From positions 248,001 through 312,000 of the forward strand of contig NZ_JOAJ01000008.1 in the NCBI RefSeq assembly GCF_000720425.1: a stretch of DNA of 64,000 nt, given 5' to 3'. Below are positions 19,954 through 29,851 of the stretch, one piece after another (the stretch's first letter is position 1; each line of letters begins with the position of its first letter). The stretch comes from Nocardia rhamnosiphila NBRC 108938 (GTDB lineage: Bacteria > Actinomycetota > Actinomycetes > Mycobacteriales > Mycobacteriaceae). The translations under genes were made by a program, and so were the position numbers. The notes below the pieces were generated by a model that worked only from the letters and a program-made list of their open reading frames with translations, made no database searches and was not told where the DNA came from.

Positions 19954-20931
19954 TTGAACCGTGAGCAGCACGGCACGCGACACGTTCCTGTTCTGCTCAC
20001 CCGCGCCGCCGAATTGCTCGACCCGGTGCTCGACGGCCCGGCCGCCGTCTATCTGGATGCCACGCTGGGGCTCGGCGGCCATGCCGAATATTTCCTGCGC
20101 ACCCACGCCGATCTCCGGCTCGTAGGCCTCGACCGCGATACCCGAGCGCTCGCGCTCACCACCGACCGGCTCCGGCCCTACGCCGACCGGATCACCCTGG
20201 TGCACACCCGATACGACGGAATCGCCGCCGCGCTCGCGGAGGCCGGTCTGCCGGCCACCGGTTCGGTCAGCGGCATCCTGATGGATCTCGGGGTCTCGTC
20301 CATGCAGTTGGACGAGGCGGAGCGGGGCTTCGCCTACTCCGTGGACGCCCCGCTGGACATGCGGATGGACGCGACCACCGGCCCGACCGCCGCCGATGTG
20401 CTCAACAGCTACAGCCAGGGCGAGATCGCCCGGGTGCTGAAGGTCTACGGCGAGGAACGGTTCGCGAACCGGATCGCCGCCGAGATCGTGCGGCGCCGCG
20501 CCCGGCAGCCGTTGCGTACCAGTGCCGAACTGGTGAGTCTGCTCTACGACACCATCCCCGCGCCGGCCCGCCGGACCGGCGGGCATCCGGCCAAGCGCAC
20601 CTTCCAGGCGCTGCGGGTGGAGGTGAACGGGGAACTGGATTCGCTGCGCGCGGCCCTCCCGGCCGCGCTGGCGGCACTGCGGCCGGGCGGCCGCATCGTG
20701 GTCATGTCCTACCAGTCGCTCGAAGACCGGGTGGTCAAACACGAGCTGGCCGAACGCGCGAAATCGCGTACACCGGTGGGACTTCCGGTCGAACTCCCGG
20801 GTATGGGACCGGAGTTCCGCATGCTGACCCGGGGCGCCGAACAGGCCGGGCCCGCCGAGATCGAGGAGAATCCCCGGGCCGCGCCGGTCCGGATGCGCGC
20901 CGCCGAGAAGATCGTGCAGGAGGCGGGATGA
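19954..20931 (+). CDS. rsmH: 16S rRNA (cytosine1402-N4)-methyltransferase RsmH
   Basis: A 325-aa SAM-dependent methyltransferase (formerly MraW). [13 protein letters not shown], the SAM loop [39 protein letters not shown], and [12 protein letters not shown] are family signatures. It methylates N4 of C1402 in the ribosomal P site. TTG 19954 has GGGAGG 5 nt upstream, which decides the start. Its TGA overlaps the ATG of a 78-codon ORF that leads into ftsL. Confidence 0.96.
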   Translation: MNREQHGTRHVPVLLTRAAELLDPVLDGPAAVYLDATLGLGGHAEYFLRTHADLRLVGLDRDTRALALTTDRLRPYADRITLVHTRYDGIAAALAEAGLPATGSVSGILMDLGVSSMQLDEAERGFAYSVDAPLDMRMDATTGPTAADVLNSYSQGEIARVLKVYGEERFANRIAAEIVRRRARQPLRTSAELVSLLYDTIPAPARRTGGHPAKRTFQALRVEVNGELDSLRAALPAALAALRPGGRIVVMSYQSLEDRVVKHELAERAKSRTPVGLPVELPGMGPEFRMLTRGAEQAGPAEIEENPRAAPVRMRAAEKIVQEAG

Positions 20932-21164
20932 AGCCGGGCACCGGCACCGGCCACGCCGCAGCGGTGGCCCGCGGAGCAGCGAATTCGCTTGTCCGCGTGG
21001 CGCGATTGCGGTACCACGGTGCTGGTGCCGGATGCGGACATCACATCGGTGTTCGCGAAATGGTGGTGTCAGGGGAGCACCGGCTGGGCATTACGGACCA
21101 CAGCACAGGCGTACGCGGGCCGAAACCGCGGGCCATCACACCGATACGGGGGTGTCAGGTATGA
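20928..21164 (+). CDS. Possible small ORF bridging rsmH and ftsL (78 aa)
   Basis: The ATG overlaps the rsmH stop (ATGA) and is preceded by AGGAGG 4 nt upstream; the stop overlaps the ftsL ATG (ATGA). The frame therefore fills the gap exactly. The product ([20 protein letters not shown]...) is basic, without membrane segment or recognised domain. G+C at third positions is roughly 70%, lower than in neighbouring genes, which argues against a conserved protein. It may serve to keep ribosomes moving into ftsL, or may be chance. Confidence 0.35.
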   Translation: MKPGTGTGHAAAVARGAANSLVRVARLRYHGAGAGCGHHIGVREMVVSGEHRLGITDHSTGVRGPKPRAITPIRGCQV

Positions 21165-22042
21165 GCGTGAGCACACGTACCGAGACCGGGCGACCGGCTC
21201 GGCGGGTACACGACGCGGAGCGGGTGAAATCCGGTGCCGCGCAGCGGGCCTACGCCCGGCGCCGGCAGCGCACCGGCGGGCCGTCCGGCCCGGCGCCGGC
21301 CGCGCCGCGGTCGGAGCTGGCGGGTCGCGGACCGTTCGTCGCGGCCATCCTGGCCATGTTCGGCTGTGGTCTCGCGCTCACCCTGGTCCTGACCACCCGC
21401 GCCGCCGAGGACAGCTATCAGCTCAGCGACGCGCGCGAGGCCAACCGGGTGCTCTCCGACGAACGCGCGGCATTGCAGCGGGAGGTCGCCGCCGCCGATT
21501 CCCCGCCCGAACTCGCCACTCGCGCCCGGGAACTGGGCATGATCCCGGCGACGGATCCGGCGCGACTGGTCGTCGCCGCGGACGGAACGGTCACCGTGGT
21601 CGGTGAACCGAAGCCCGCCCAGGGCCCGCCGGCCCCGCCGCTGAACGGACCCCGCGGCGGAGCTCCGGGCTCCGGTGCGGACCCGGGCGAGCGGATCGTG
21701 CCGGTCCCGGCGCTGCCGCGGTCGGATTCGGCCGCGCCGAGCCCGGGTGGTGTACTCGCGGCCCCGGGGACCGATCCGACGCCCGCGCCGCAGCCGGGCG
21801 AGGGCGTCCCCGCCCCGGCGGGTACCGCTCCGGCCGACGGCGCCGTTCCGGCCGAGGCGCCGGCACCGGCCGACGGAACTGCTCCGGCCGGCGCGTCCGC
21901 TCCGGTCGAGGGTGATGCCCCGGTCGAAGCGCCCGCCCCGGCCGGGGACGCGGCCCCGGCGCCCGCGGAGACGCCGGGCGATGTCGAACCCACTTCGGTC
22001 GCGCCGCTGCCGCCCGTTACGGCGGGTGAGGAGATGCGATGA
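21161..22042 (+). CDS. ftsL: FtsL-like division protein with Pro/Ala-rich C-terminus
   Basis: A 293-aa bitopic protein. A basic N-terminus is followed by one membrane segment near residues 53-74 (FVAAILAMFGCGLALTLVLTT) and a coiled-coil stretch (LSDAREANRVLSDERAALQREV) ending ELATRARELGMIPATDPARLV, the FtsL pattern. The last ~150 residues are low-complexity Pro/Ala/Gly, as in Rv2164c. FtsL would recruit FtsQ and FtsI-FtsW to the septum. ATG 21161 fits the position; its 3' end overlaps ftsI by ATGA. Confidence 0.88.
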   Translation: MSVSTRTETGRPARRVHDAERVKSGAAQRAYARRRQRTGGPSGPAPAAPRSELAGRGPFVAAILAMFGCGLALTLVLTTRAAEDSYQLSDAREANRVLSDERAALQREVAAADSPPELATRARELGMIPATDPARLVVAADGTVTVVGEPKPAQGPPAPPLNGPRGGAPGSGADPGERIVPVPALPRSDSAAPSPGGVLAAPGTDPTPAPQPGEGVPAPAGTAPADGAVPAEAPAPADGTAPAGASAPVEGDAPVEAPAPAGDAAPAPAETPGDVEPTSVAPLPPVTAGEEMR

Positions 22043-24006
22043 ACCGGCGCGGGTCGGGACGCGGGCGCGATTCCGCGCCGAGATCCCGGGCCGCGACCGA
22101 TCGCGGAAAAACGAAGAAGCGATCCGCCGAGGTCGCGCGGTCCGCGCCCGGCCGATCCCGGCAGTCACCCCGGCGGTCACGTCCGGGTGGGCGGTCCACG
22201 CCGAACGGACCGGTGCGGATCCGGCTCGGCGTGGGCCGGTTGATCATGCTGGTGGCGTTGACCGTGGTCGCCCTGCAACTGTTGTGGATCCAGACCATCG
22301 CCGCACCCACGCTGTCGGCGCAGGCGGCCGGACAGCGCACGGCCTACCAGGATCTCCCCGCCACCCGCGGCACCGTCACCGACCGCCACGGCAAATCCCT
22401 GGCCTTCACCATCACCGCCCAGTCGCTGAATTTCCAGCCCGTCCGGGTGCGCAAGGATCTCGCCGACGCCCGGGCGAAGGACGATTCGGCGCCCGATCCG
22501 GATCGGCGGCTCGAAGATATCGCCCGGACCGTTCACCGGATCCTGGGTGACGAGGGGCCGAAGGAAGCCGAGCTGCTGGAGAAACTGCGCAGCGACCAGA
22601 CCTTCGTGTACCTGGCCCGCAATGTCGACCCGCGGAAAGCCGACGAGATCACCGCGAAGTTCCCCGAGGTCGGTACCGAACGCCAGGACCTGCGCGAATA
22701 CCCGGGCGGTTCGCTGGCGGCCAATATCGTCGGGGCCACCGGCTGGGATGGCCACGGCCGGGTCGGGCTGGAGGCCTCGCTGGATTCGGCGCTCGCCGGC
22801 ACCGACGGCTCCTACACCTACGACCGCGGCTCCGACGGGGCGGTCATCCCCGGCAGTCTCCGCGACCGCCAACCCGCCGTCGACGGCAACAATGTCGAAC
22901 TCACCCTGGACTCCTATCTGCAGAACCATGTGCAGCAGCAGGTGCAGCAGGCCAAGGATCGCTCGGGCGCGAGATCGGCCTCCGCGGTGGTGCTGGACGC
23001 CAAAACCGGTCAGGTGCTGGCCATGGCCAACGACAACACATTCAATCCGGCGCTCGGTCCGCAGCACTGGGATCCGGCCGGGCTGGACAACCCGTCGGTG
23101 ACCCAGCCCTTCGAACCCGGTTCGGTCAACAAGGTGGTCACCGCGGCCGCGGCCGTCGAATACGGTCTCACCACGCCGGACGAGGTGCATCAGGTTCCGG
23201 GCCGCATCGATATGTCCGGGGTGACCGTCGGGGACGCCTGGGAGCACGGCGTGGCCCCCTACACCACGACCGGGATCTTCGGTAAGTCCTCCAATGTGGG
23301 CACCCTGATGCTGGCGCAGCGGGTCGGCGAGGACCGGTTCGCCGATATGCTCGAACGCTTCGGTCTGGGCCGGCGCACCGAGGTCGGACTCCCCGGGGAG
23401 AGTTCCGGTCTGCTGCCCGCCCGGGACCAGTGGTCCGGCGGTACTTTCGCCAATCTGCCGATCGGGCAGGGGCTTTCGATGACCACCTTGCAGATGACCG
23501 GTATGTATCAGGCCATCGCCAACGACGGGCTCCGGATGCCGCCGCGTATCGTGCGCGCCACCGTCGCGCCCGACGGGACCCGCACCGAGGAGCCGGCGCC
23601 CGACGGGGTGCGCGTGGTGAGCCCCGAGACCGCGCGCACACTGCGCACCATGTTCCAGTCGGTGGTGCAGAACGATCCGACCGGAGTGCAGATGGGGACC
23701 GGTGCCGCCGCCGCGGTCGACGGATACCGGATCGCCGGGAAGACCGGGACGGCGCAGCAGGTCGACCCGAACTGCGGTTGCTATTCGAGCTCGTCGTACT
23801 GGATCACCTTCGCCGGTATCGCGCCCGCGGACAATCCGCGCTATGTCATCGGACTGATGCTCGACGCGCCGGTGCGCAGCTCCGACGGCAGCGGCGGGCA
23901 GTCGGCCGCACCGCTGTTCCACGACATCGCCTCCTGGGCATTGCAGCGGGATCGGATTCCGCCGTCGAGCGAGCCGGAACGGCAGTTCGTCCTGCAGGCG
24001 TCGTGA
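22039..24006 (+). CDS. ftsI: Septal penicillin-binding protein FtsI (PbpB)
   Basis: A 655-aa class B transpeptidase. The first 65 residues are a basic cytoplasmic tail; one membrane segment follows near residues 66-86, then the dimerization domain (TRGTVTDRHGKSLA) and the penicillin-binding domain. Catalytic Ser362 lies in EPGSVNK, SSN at 417-419 and KTG at 568-570. It crosslinks septal peptidoglycan with FtsW. It is coupled to ftsL by ATGA and is separated from murE by 89 nt, which contain a TAACCT box. Confidence 0.97.
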   Translation: MNRRGSGRGRDSAPRSRAATDRGKTKKRSAEVARSAPGRSRQSPRRSRPGGRSTPNGPVRIRLGVGRLIMLVALTVVALQLLWIQTIAAPTLSAQAAGQRTAYQDLPATRGTVTDRHGKSLAFTITAQSLNFQPVRVRKDLADARAKDDSAPDPDRRLEDIARTVHRILGDEGPKEAELLEKLRSDQTFVYLARNVDPRKADEITAKFPEVGTERQDLREYPGGSLAANIVGATGWDGHGRVGLEASLDSALAGTDGSYTYDRGSDGAVIPGSLRDRQPAVDGNNVELTLDSYLQNHVQQQVQQAKDRSGARSASAVVLDAKTGQVLAMANDNTFNPALGPQHWDPAGLDNPSVTQPFEPGSVNKVVTAAAAVEYGLTTPDEVHQVPGRIDMSGVTVGDAWEHGVAPYTTTGIFGKSSNVGTLMLAQRVGEDRFADMLERFGLGRRTEVGLPGESSGLLPARDQWSGGTFANLPIGQGLSMTTLQMTGMYQAIANDGLRMPPRIVRATVAPDGTRTEEPAPDGVRVVSPETARTLRTMFQSVVQNDPTGVQMGTGAAAAVDGYRIAGKTGTAQQVDPNCGCYSSSSYWITFAGIAPADNPRYVIGLMLDAPVRSSDGSGGQSAAPLFHDIASWALQRDRIPPSSEPERQFVLQAS

Positions 24007-24095
24007 TTCGGCGAACCGGCTTACCCGACCGTGACCCGGCGTCGGTAACCTGACTCGTCGTCGTATCCGCGCTTCATCATGCAGAGAGGAATCCT

Positions 24096-25712
24096 GTGCC
24101 CGCGCAGTCCAGCCAGCCCTCGCTGCGGCCGGCCCGGCCGCTGTCGACACCGCTGCCCGACCTGCTGGATCTGATCGACGCCGAACTTCGGCCACCGGTC
24201 GCCACCGACCTATTCGTCACCGGGATAGAACAGCGCTCCGACGCGGTTCTGCCCGGTGATCTGTTCACGGCGTTACCCGGCTCCCGGGCGCACGGCGCCC
24301 GGTTCGCCGCGGACGCGGTGGCCCGCGGCGCGGTCGCCGTACTCACCGACGCCGCCGGGGCGGAACTGGCCGGTGACCTGCCGGTACCGGTCCTGGTGCG
24401 GGAGAATCCGCGTGCCGTCCTCGGCGAGTTGTCCGCGGCGATCTACGGTCATCCGTCCGAGCGGTTGCGGATCATCGGGATCACCGGCACCTCCGGTAAG
24501 ACCACTTCGTCGTATCTGGTGGAGGCCGGGCTGGCCGCGGGTGGTCTGTCCACCGCCCTGATCGGCACCATCGAGACCAGAATCGGGGGCCGCCGGGTCC
24601 CGAGCGCGCTCACCACGCCCGAAGCGCCGCAACTGCACGCCATGTTCGCGCTGATGGTGGAGCAGGGCGTGGACGCGGTGGTGATGGAGGTGTCCAGCCA
24701 CGCCCTGACGCTGGGCCGGGTCGACGGGGTGCGGTTCGCCGTCGGCGCGTTCACCAACCTGTCGCAGGACCATCTGGATTTCCACGCCGATTTCGAGGAC
24801 TACTTCGCCGCCAAGCGCCGGCTGTTCGAACCGGAGTCCCCGGTCGCCGCCCGCACCGCCGTGGTGTGCGTGGACGACGCCTGGGGCCGCCGTCTCGCCG
24901 ACGGTCTCGCCGCGCCGATCCGGGTGGCGACCACCGGACCGGCGGACTGGTCGCTGGCCGGTCCCGCCCGCGCGCACGGCGGTGAACAGGAGTTCACCGC
25001 GGCCGGTCCGGACAGCGAGACGCCGGTGCGGTTGCGGCTGCCCGGTGACTACAACGTCGCCAACGGGCTGCTCGCGGTCGCGGTGTGCGCGGCCGCCGGA
25101 GTGGCGCCGGGGACCGCCGCGCCCGCACTGGCCACGGTGGACGTACCCGGCCGGATGCAGCGGGTGGAGCGCGGGCAGGAGTTCCTGGCCCTGGTGGACT
25201 ACGCCCACAAACCCGCCGCGGTGGAATCGGTGATCGCCACGCTGCGCACCCACCTGGCCACGGCGGGGAGCCGGGGCCGGTTGGCGGTGGTGGTCGGCGC
25301 CGGCGGGGACCGGGACACCGGTAAACGCGGCCCGATGGGCGCGGCCGCGGCCCGCGGCGCGGATCTACTCATCGTCACCGACGACAATCCACGGACCGAG
25401 GATCCGGCCGCGATTCGCGCGTCGCTGGTCGCGGGCGCGCAGAGCGTCGCCGACGAGCAGCGCGGCGAGGTCCGCGATATCGGCGACCGGACCGCGGCCA
25501 TCGCGGCGGCCGTCGACTGGGCGCACCCCGGCGATGTGGTGCTGGTGGCCGGCAAGGGCCACGAAGCAGGGCAGGAGATCAACGGGGTGAAATATCCGTT
25601 CGACGACCGCGAGGTACTCGCCGCGGCGATCGATTCGACACTGCGGCACAGTTCCGGGGGCGCGGACAACGGTTCGTGGTCGACGGGCGCGGAGGACTTG
25701 ACAGTTTCATGA
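24096..25712 (+). CDS. murE: UDP-MurNAc-tripeptide synthetase (meso-DAP adding)
   Basis: A 538-aa Mur ligase. ATP loop GITGTSGKTTSSYLVEAG, VMEVSSHALTLGRVDG, and the DNPR motif at residues 430-433 are present. DNPR marks specificity for meso-diaminopimelate, which fits the cell wall of mycolic-acid bacteria. GTG 24096 has GAGAGGA 5 nt upstream. The stop overlaps murF as ATGA. Confidence 0.97.
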   Translation: MPAQSSQPSLRPARPLSTPLPDLLDLIDAELRPPVATDLFVTGIEQRSDAVLPGDLFTALPGSRAHGARFAADAVARGAVAVLTDAAGAELAGDLPVPVLVRENPRAVLGELSAAIYGHPSERLRIIGITGTSGKTTSSYLVEAGLAAGGLSTALIGTIETRIGGRRVPSALTTPEAPQLHAMFALMVEQGVDAVVMEVSSHALTLGRVDGVRFAVGAFTNLSQDHLDFHADFEDYFAAKRRLFEPESPVAARTAVVCVDDAWGRRLADGLAAPIRVATTGPADWSLAGPARAHGGEQEFTAAGPDSETPVRLRLPGDYNVANGLLAVAVCAAAGVAPGTAAPALATVDVPGRMQRVERGQEFLALVDYAHKPAAVESVIATLRTHLATAGSRGRLAVVVGAGGDRDTGKRGPMGAAAARGADLLIVTDDNPRTEDPAAIRASLVAGAQSVADEQRGEVRDIGDRTAAIAAAVDWAHPGDVVLVAGKGHEAGQEINGVKYPFDDREVLAAAIDSTLRHSSGGADNGSWSTGAEDLTVS

Positions 25713-27262
25713 TCGAAATGACACTGCGGGATATCGCCGAGGTCGTGGGCGCAACGCTGCACGACGTCGGTGACCCGGAGGCGAGGGTGACCGGTTCGGT
25801 CGAATTCGATTCGCGCCGAATCGGTCCCGGCGACATCTTCCTGGCGCTGCCGGGCGAGCGCGTCGACGGCCACGACTACGCGGCCGCCGCGATCGAGGCC
25901 GGCGCGGTCGCCGTACTGGCCGCCCGGCCGGTCGGAGTGCCGGCCATCGTCGTGCCCCCCGCACCGGGGTCGGTGCCGTCGAGCGCGCTTGCGCTGAGCC
26001 ATGATTCGACCGGTGCGGGCGCCGCGGTGCTGACCGCGCTGGCCGCGCTGGCCCGGGAGAGCGTGTCGAGGCTGGTCGCGGCCGGAGGACTGACCGTGGT
26101 CGGCGTCACCGGGTCCTCGGGTAAGACGTCCACCAAGGATCTGCTGGCGGCGGTGCTCGCCCCGCTGGGCCCGGTGGTGGCCCCGCCCGGCTCCTTCAAC
26201 AACGAACTCGGGCATCCCTGGACCGCCCTGCGCGCCGGTCCGGACACCCGGTTCCTGGTGCTGGAGATGTCGGCGCGCGGGCCCGGGCATATCGCCGCGC
26301 TGGCCCGGGTGGCGCCCCCGAGTATCGGGGTGGTGCTCAATGTGGGTACCGCGCATCTCGGCGAATTCGGCAGCCGCGAGGCGATCGCGCAGACCAAGGG
26401 CGAACTCGTGGAGGCGCTGCCCGAAACCGGTCTGGCCGTGCTGAACGCCGACGATCCGAAGGTCGGCGCGATGGCCTCGCGGACGACGGCCCGGGTGGTG
26501 ACGGTCGGTCATTCCGCGGGCGCGCAGATCCGCGCCGGCGCAACCACTCTCGACGAACAGGCCCGTGCCTCGTTCACCCTGCACACACCGCTCGGCGACC
26601 GGCAGGTCACCCTGGCCGTGCACGGGGAACACCAGGTCGGTAACGCGCTGTCGGCCGCCGCGGTGGCCCTGGAGTGCGGCGCCGATCTCGACACCCTCGT
26701 CACCGCGCTCGGCGGCGCCCGGGCGGCGTCGGCGCGGCGGATGGACGTACGCACGAGTGCCGCCGGGGTCACGGTGATCAACGATTCCTACAATGCCAAC
26801 CCGGATTCCATGCGGGCCGCGCTCAAAGCGCTGGTCACCATGGCCCGGTCGGGCGACGCCCCGCGGCGCAGCTGGGCCGTCCTCGGTGAAATGGCCGAAC
26901 TCGGTCCGGAATCGGTGGTGGAACACGACGGGATCGGCCGCCTCGCGGTCCGCTTGGATGTGGACCGGCTCATCGTGGTCGGGACCGGACGACCCTCCCG
27001 GGGCATGCACCAGGGAGCGGTCATGGAAGGCTCATGGGGTGAGGAATCGGTGCTCGTCCCGGATATCGAAGCAGCCGTGGAGTTGCTCGCCGCCGAAGTC
27101 GGCGCGGGTGACGTGGTGCTGGTGAAGGCATCGCAATCGGTCGGCATGTGGGCGGTGGCCGAACGGCTGCTGGCCGAGGGTGAGAAGAACGCGGGTGCCG
27201 GCACACCGGCGCCCGGCGGCGCCGGCGCCGCCGACGGGGTGAGCACGGAGGCAGTGCGATGA
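25709..27262 (+). CDS. murF: UDP-MurNAc-tripeptide:D-Ala-D-Ala ligase
   Basis: A 517-aa Mur ligase that adds D-Ala-D-Ala to complete the UDP-MurNAc-pentapeptide. It has the N-terminal uridine domain ([28 protein letters not shown]), ATP loop [27 protein letters not shown] and [16 protein letters not shown] 25709 overlaps the murE stop; GGAGG lies 13 nt upstream. The C-terminal 25 residues are Ala/Gly-rich. It is coupled to mraY by ATGA. Confidence 0.97.
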   Translation: MIEMTLRDIAEVVGATLHDVGDPEARVTGSVEFDSRRIGPGDIFLALPGERVDGHDYAAAAIEAGAVAVLAARPVGVPAIVVPPAPGSVPSSALALSHDSTGAGAAVLTALAALARESVSRLVAAGGLTVVGVTGSSGKTSTKDLLAAVLAPLGPVVAPPGSFNNELGHPWTALRAGPDTRFLVLEMSARGPGHIAALARVAPPSIGVVLNVGTAHLGEFGSREAIAQTKGELVEALPETGLAVLNADDPKVGAMASRTTARVVTVGHSAGAQIRAGATTLDEQARASFTLHTPLGDRQVTLAVHGEHQVGNALSAAAVALECGADLDTLVTALGGARAASARRMDVRTSAAGVTVINDSYNANPDSMRAALKALVTMARSGDAPRRSWAVLGEMAELGPESVVEHDGIGRLAVRLDVDRLIVVGTGRPSRGMHQGAVMEGSWGEESVLVPDIEAAVELLAAEVGAGDVVLVKASQSVGMWAVAERLLAEGEKNAGAGTPAPGGAGAADGVSTEAVR

Positions 27263-28335
27263 GACAGATCTTGTTCGCGGCGGCGATCGCACTGACGGTG
27301 TCGATCCTGTTGACGCCGCTCTTGATCCGGATATTCGCCCGGCAGGGTTTCGGGCAGGAGATCCGGGTCGATGGACCGGCCAGCCATCAGTCCAAGCGCG
27401 GTACGCCCACCATGGGCGGCGTGGCGATCATCATCGGCATGTGGGCCGGGTATCTCGGCTCCCACCTGATCGGAATCGGTTACGAGGCCGAAGGCCCCAC
27501 CGCCTCCGCGCTGCTGGTTCTGGGCCTGGCCACCGCGCTGGGCGTGGTCGGGTTCATCGACGATTTCATCAAGATCCGCAAGGGCCGCAATCTCGGGCTC
27601 ACGGCCGCGGGCAAATACCTGGGCCAGATCACCGCCGCGGTGGTGTTCGGAGTGCTGGCGCTGCAGTTCCCGGGTGGCAGCGGCCTGTCCCCGGCGAGCC
27701 GGCAGCTGTCGTACGTGCGCGATATCAACACCGTCTCGATGAGCGTGGTCGTGTTCCTGGCCTTCGTCTGCCTCATCGTGGTGGCCTGGTCGAACGCGGT
27801 CAATCTCACCGACGGTCTGGACGGTCTGGCCGCGGGTTCGATGAGTCTGGTGCTCGGCGGTTACGTCGTCATCACGTTCTGGCAGTACTACCACTCGTGC
27901 GAGACCAAACCCGAGACCGGCTGCTACAACGTGCGCGATCCACTCGATCTGGCGCTGGTCTGCGCGGCCGGCACCGCGGCGTGTATCGGGTTCCTGTGGT
28001 GGAACGCCGCACCCGCCAAGATCTTCATGGGTGATACCGGGTCGCTGGCGCTGGGCGGGCTGCTCGCCGGGCTGTCCATCACCACCCGCACCGAACTGCT
28101 GATGGTGGTCATCGGCGCGCTGTTCGTCGCCGAGGCGGCGTCGGTGGTGCTGCAGGTGGCGGTGTTCCGGACCACCCGCAATCGGCTGTTCAAGATGGCG
28201 CCGTTCCACCACCATTTCGAATTGAGCAAATGGGCGGAGACCACGGTGATCATCAGGTTCTGGTTGCTGGCCGCGATGGCCTCGGCCGCCGGGCTCTCCC
28301 TGTTCTACAGCGAATATCTCTCCGCGGTCGGGTGA
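27259..28335 (+). CDS. mraY: Phospho-MurNAc-pentapeptide translocase
   Basis: A 358-aa protein with about ten membrane segments. It transfers phospho-MurNAc-pentapeptide to decaprenyl phosphate, forming lipid I. The motifs [43 protein letters not shown], and the C-terminal [14 protein letters not shown] are all present. ATG 27259 overlaps the murF stop (ATGA). murD follows after a few bases. Confidence 0.98.
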   Translation: MRQILFAAAIALTVSILLTPLLIRIFARQGFGQEIRVDGPASHQSKRGTPTMGGVAIIIGMWAGYLGSHLIGIGYEAEGPTASALLVLGLATALGVVGFIDDFIKIRKGRNLGLTAAGKYLGQITAAVVFGVLALQFPGGSGLSPASRQLSYVRDINTVSMSVVVFLAFVCLIVVAWSNAVNLTDGLDGLAAGSMSLVLGGYVVITFWQYYHSCETKPETGCYNVRDPLDLALVCAAGTAACIGFLWWNAAPAKIFMGDTGSLALGGLLAGLSITTRTELLMVVIGALFVAEAASVVLQVAVFRTTRNRLFKMAPFHHHFELSKWAETTVIIRFWLLAAMASAAGLSLFYSEYLSAVG

Positions 28336-28342
28336 GTTGACG

Positions 28343-29851
28343 ATGGAGGAACATACGCCCCGGGCCCTGCGTTCGCCGGGCCCGATGCTGGAATTCCTGC
28401 GCGGCCGCGATGTGCTGGTCGCCGGATGGGGTGTCTCGGGTCGTTCGCTGATCACGCCGCTGCGCGATATCGGGGCCCGGCCGGTGGTGACCGACAGCGG
28501 TGCCGCGGCGCTGGCCGAAGCCGCCGGACTGGGGCTGGACGTCGTGCCCGCGGCCGAAGTGGAGAACACCGACTGGTCGCGGTTCGCGCTGGTGATCACC
28601 AGTCCCGGCTGGCGGCCGGACTCCCCGGTCCTGGCCTCGGCGGTGTCCGAGGGTATCCCGGTCTGGGGCGATGTCGAATTCGCGTGGTGGGTGGATCAGG
28701 CGCGGATCTACGGTCCGGTCCGCAAATGGCTCGTGGTCACCGGCACCAACGGGAAGACCACGACCACGCAGATGACCCATTCCATTCTGCGGGCCGCCGG
28801 TATCCCCAGCGTCGCCTGCGGCAATATCGGGCTGCCGATCCTGGACGCCCTGCGCCGCAATCCCGGGCCGCAGGTGCTGGCGGTGGAACTGTCGTCGTTC
28901 CAGCTGCACTGGGCGCCGTCGGTACGGCCGGAGGCCGGTGTCGTGCTGAACGTGGCCGAGGACCATCTGGACTGGCACGGTGGGCTCGACGCCTACGCCG
29001 CCGCCAAATCGCGGGCTCTGCTGGGGCGGGTCGGGGTGGTCGGACTCGACGACCCGGTGGCCGCCCGCCTGGCCCGCCGCTCGAAGGCACGCCGCACGAT
29101 CGGGTTCCGGATCGGGGTCCCGGCCGACGGTGAACTCGGCGTCGTCGACGGCAAACTGCTGGACCGGGCCTTCACCAAGGCGGCGATCCTGGCCGAGTCG
29201 AAGGAGATCAGCCCACCCGGCCCCGCCGGTATCGCCGACGCCCTGGCCGCCGCCGCGCTGACCCGGGCCATCGATGTGGCGCCGCAGTTCGTCCGTGAGG
29301 GCCTGATCGAGCACAAGGTCGGCCCGCACCGGTCGGCGCTGGTGCGCGAACTGGGCGGCGTCGAGTTCATCGACGACTCCAAGGCCACCAACCCGCACGC
29401 CGCGCGGTCGTCGATCCTGGGCCATCAGCATGTCGTCTGGATCGCCGGCGGCCAGCTCAAGGGTGCCGGCGTCGAGGACCTCGTGGAGGAGGTCGCCGAG
29501 CGGCTGGTCGCCGTCGTGTTGTTCGGTGCCGACGCCCCGGTGATCGCGGCCGCGCTGGCGCGACACGCGCCGGAAGTCCCCGTGGTCGAGTTGGATACGC
29601 GGGATCATGCCGGTATGGGGCAGGCAGTCATGGACGAGGCGATCACCGGGACCCGCACCACCGAAATCGCCGACGCGGTGATGGAACGTGCGGTGCGGGA
29701 AGCGGCGGCGTTCGCCGGACCGGGCGATACCGTATTGCTCGCGCCGGCGGCGGCCTCGCTGGATATGTTCACCGACTACACCCACCGGGGCCGCAGCTTC
29801 GCCGGCGCGGTCGAGGATCTGAAGGACGAGGACCTCGGGCGGCGGTTATGA
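28343..29851 (+). CDS. murD: UDP-MurNAc-L-alanine:D-glutamate ligase
   Basis: A 502-aa Mur ligase adding D-Glu. The N-terminal Rossmann part (VLVAGWGVSGRSLI) is followed by the ATP loop VTGTNGKTTTTQMTHSIL, VELSSFQLHWA and FIDDSKATNPHA. ATG 28343 lies 6 nt after GGTGAG; a TTG at 28337 in the same frame is an alternative adding two residues. The 3' end overlaps ftsW as ATGA. Confidence 0.97.
   Translation: MEEHTPRALRSPGPMLEFLRGRDVLVAGWGVSGRSLITPLRDIGARPVVTDSGAAALAEAAGLGLDVVPAAEVENTDWSRFALVITSPGWRPDSPVLASAVSEGIPVWGDVEFAWWVDQARIYGPVRKWLVVTGTNGKTTTTQMTHSILRAAGIPSVACGNIGLPILDALRRNPGPQVLAVELSSFQLHWAPSVRPEAGVVLNVAEDHLDWHGGLDAYAAAKSRALLGRVGVVGLDDPVAARLARRSKARRTIGFRIGVPADGELGVVDGKLLDRAFTKAAILAESKEISPPGPAGIADALAAAALTRAIDVAPQFVREGLIEHKVGPHRSALVRELGGVEFIDDSKATNPHAARSSILGHQHVVWIAGGQLKGAGVEDLVEEVAERLVAVVLFGADAPVIAAALARHAPEVPVVELDTRDHAGMGQAVMDEAITGTRTTEIADAVMERAVREAAAFAGPGDTVLLAPAAASLDMFTDYTHRGRSFAGAVEDLKDEDLGRRL

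Noticed and set aside
22177..24195. 672-codon open frame opposite ftsI
   Set aside because: Shadow frame; no recognisable domain and it would overlap an essential gene entirely.
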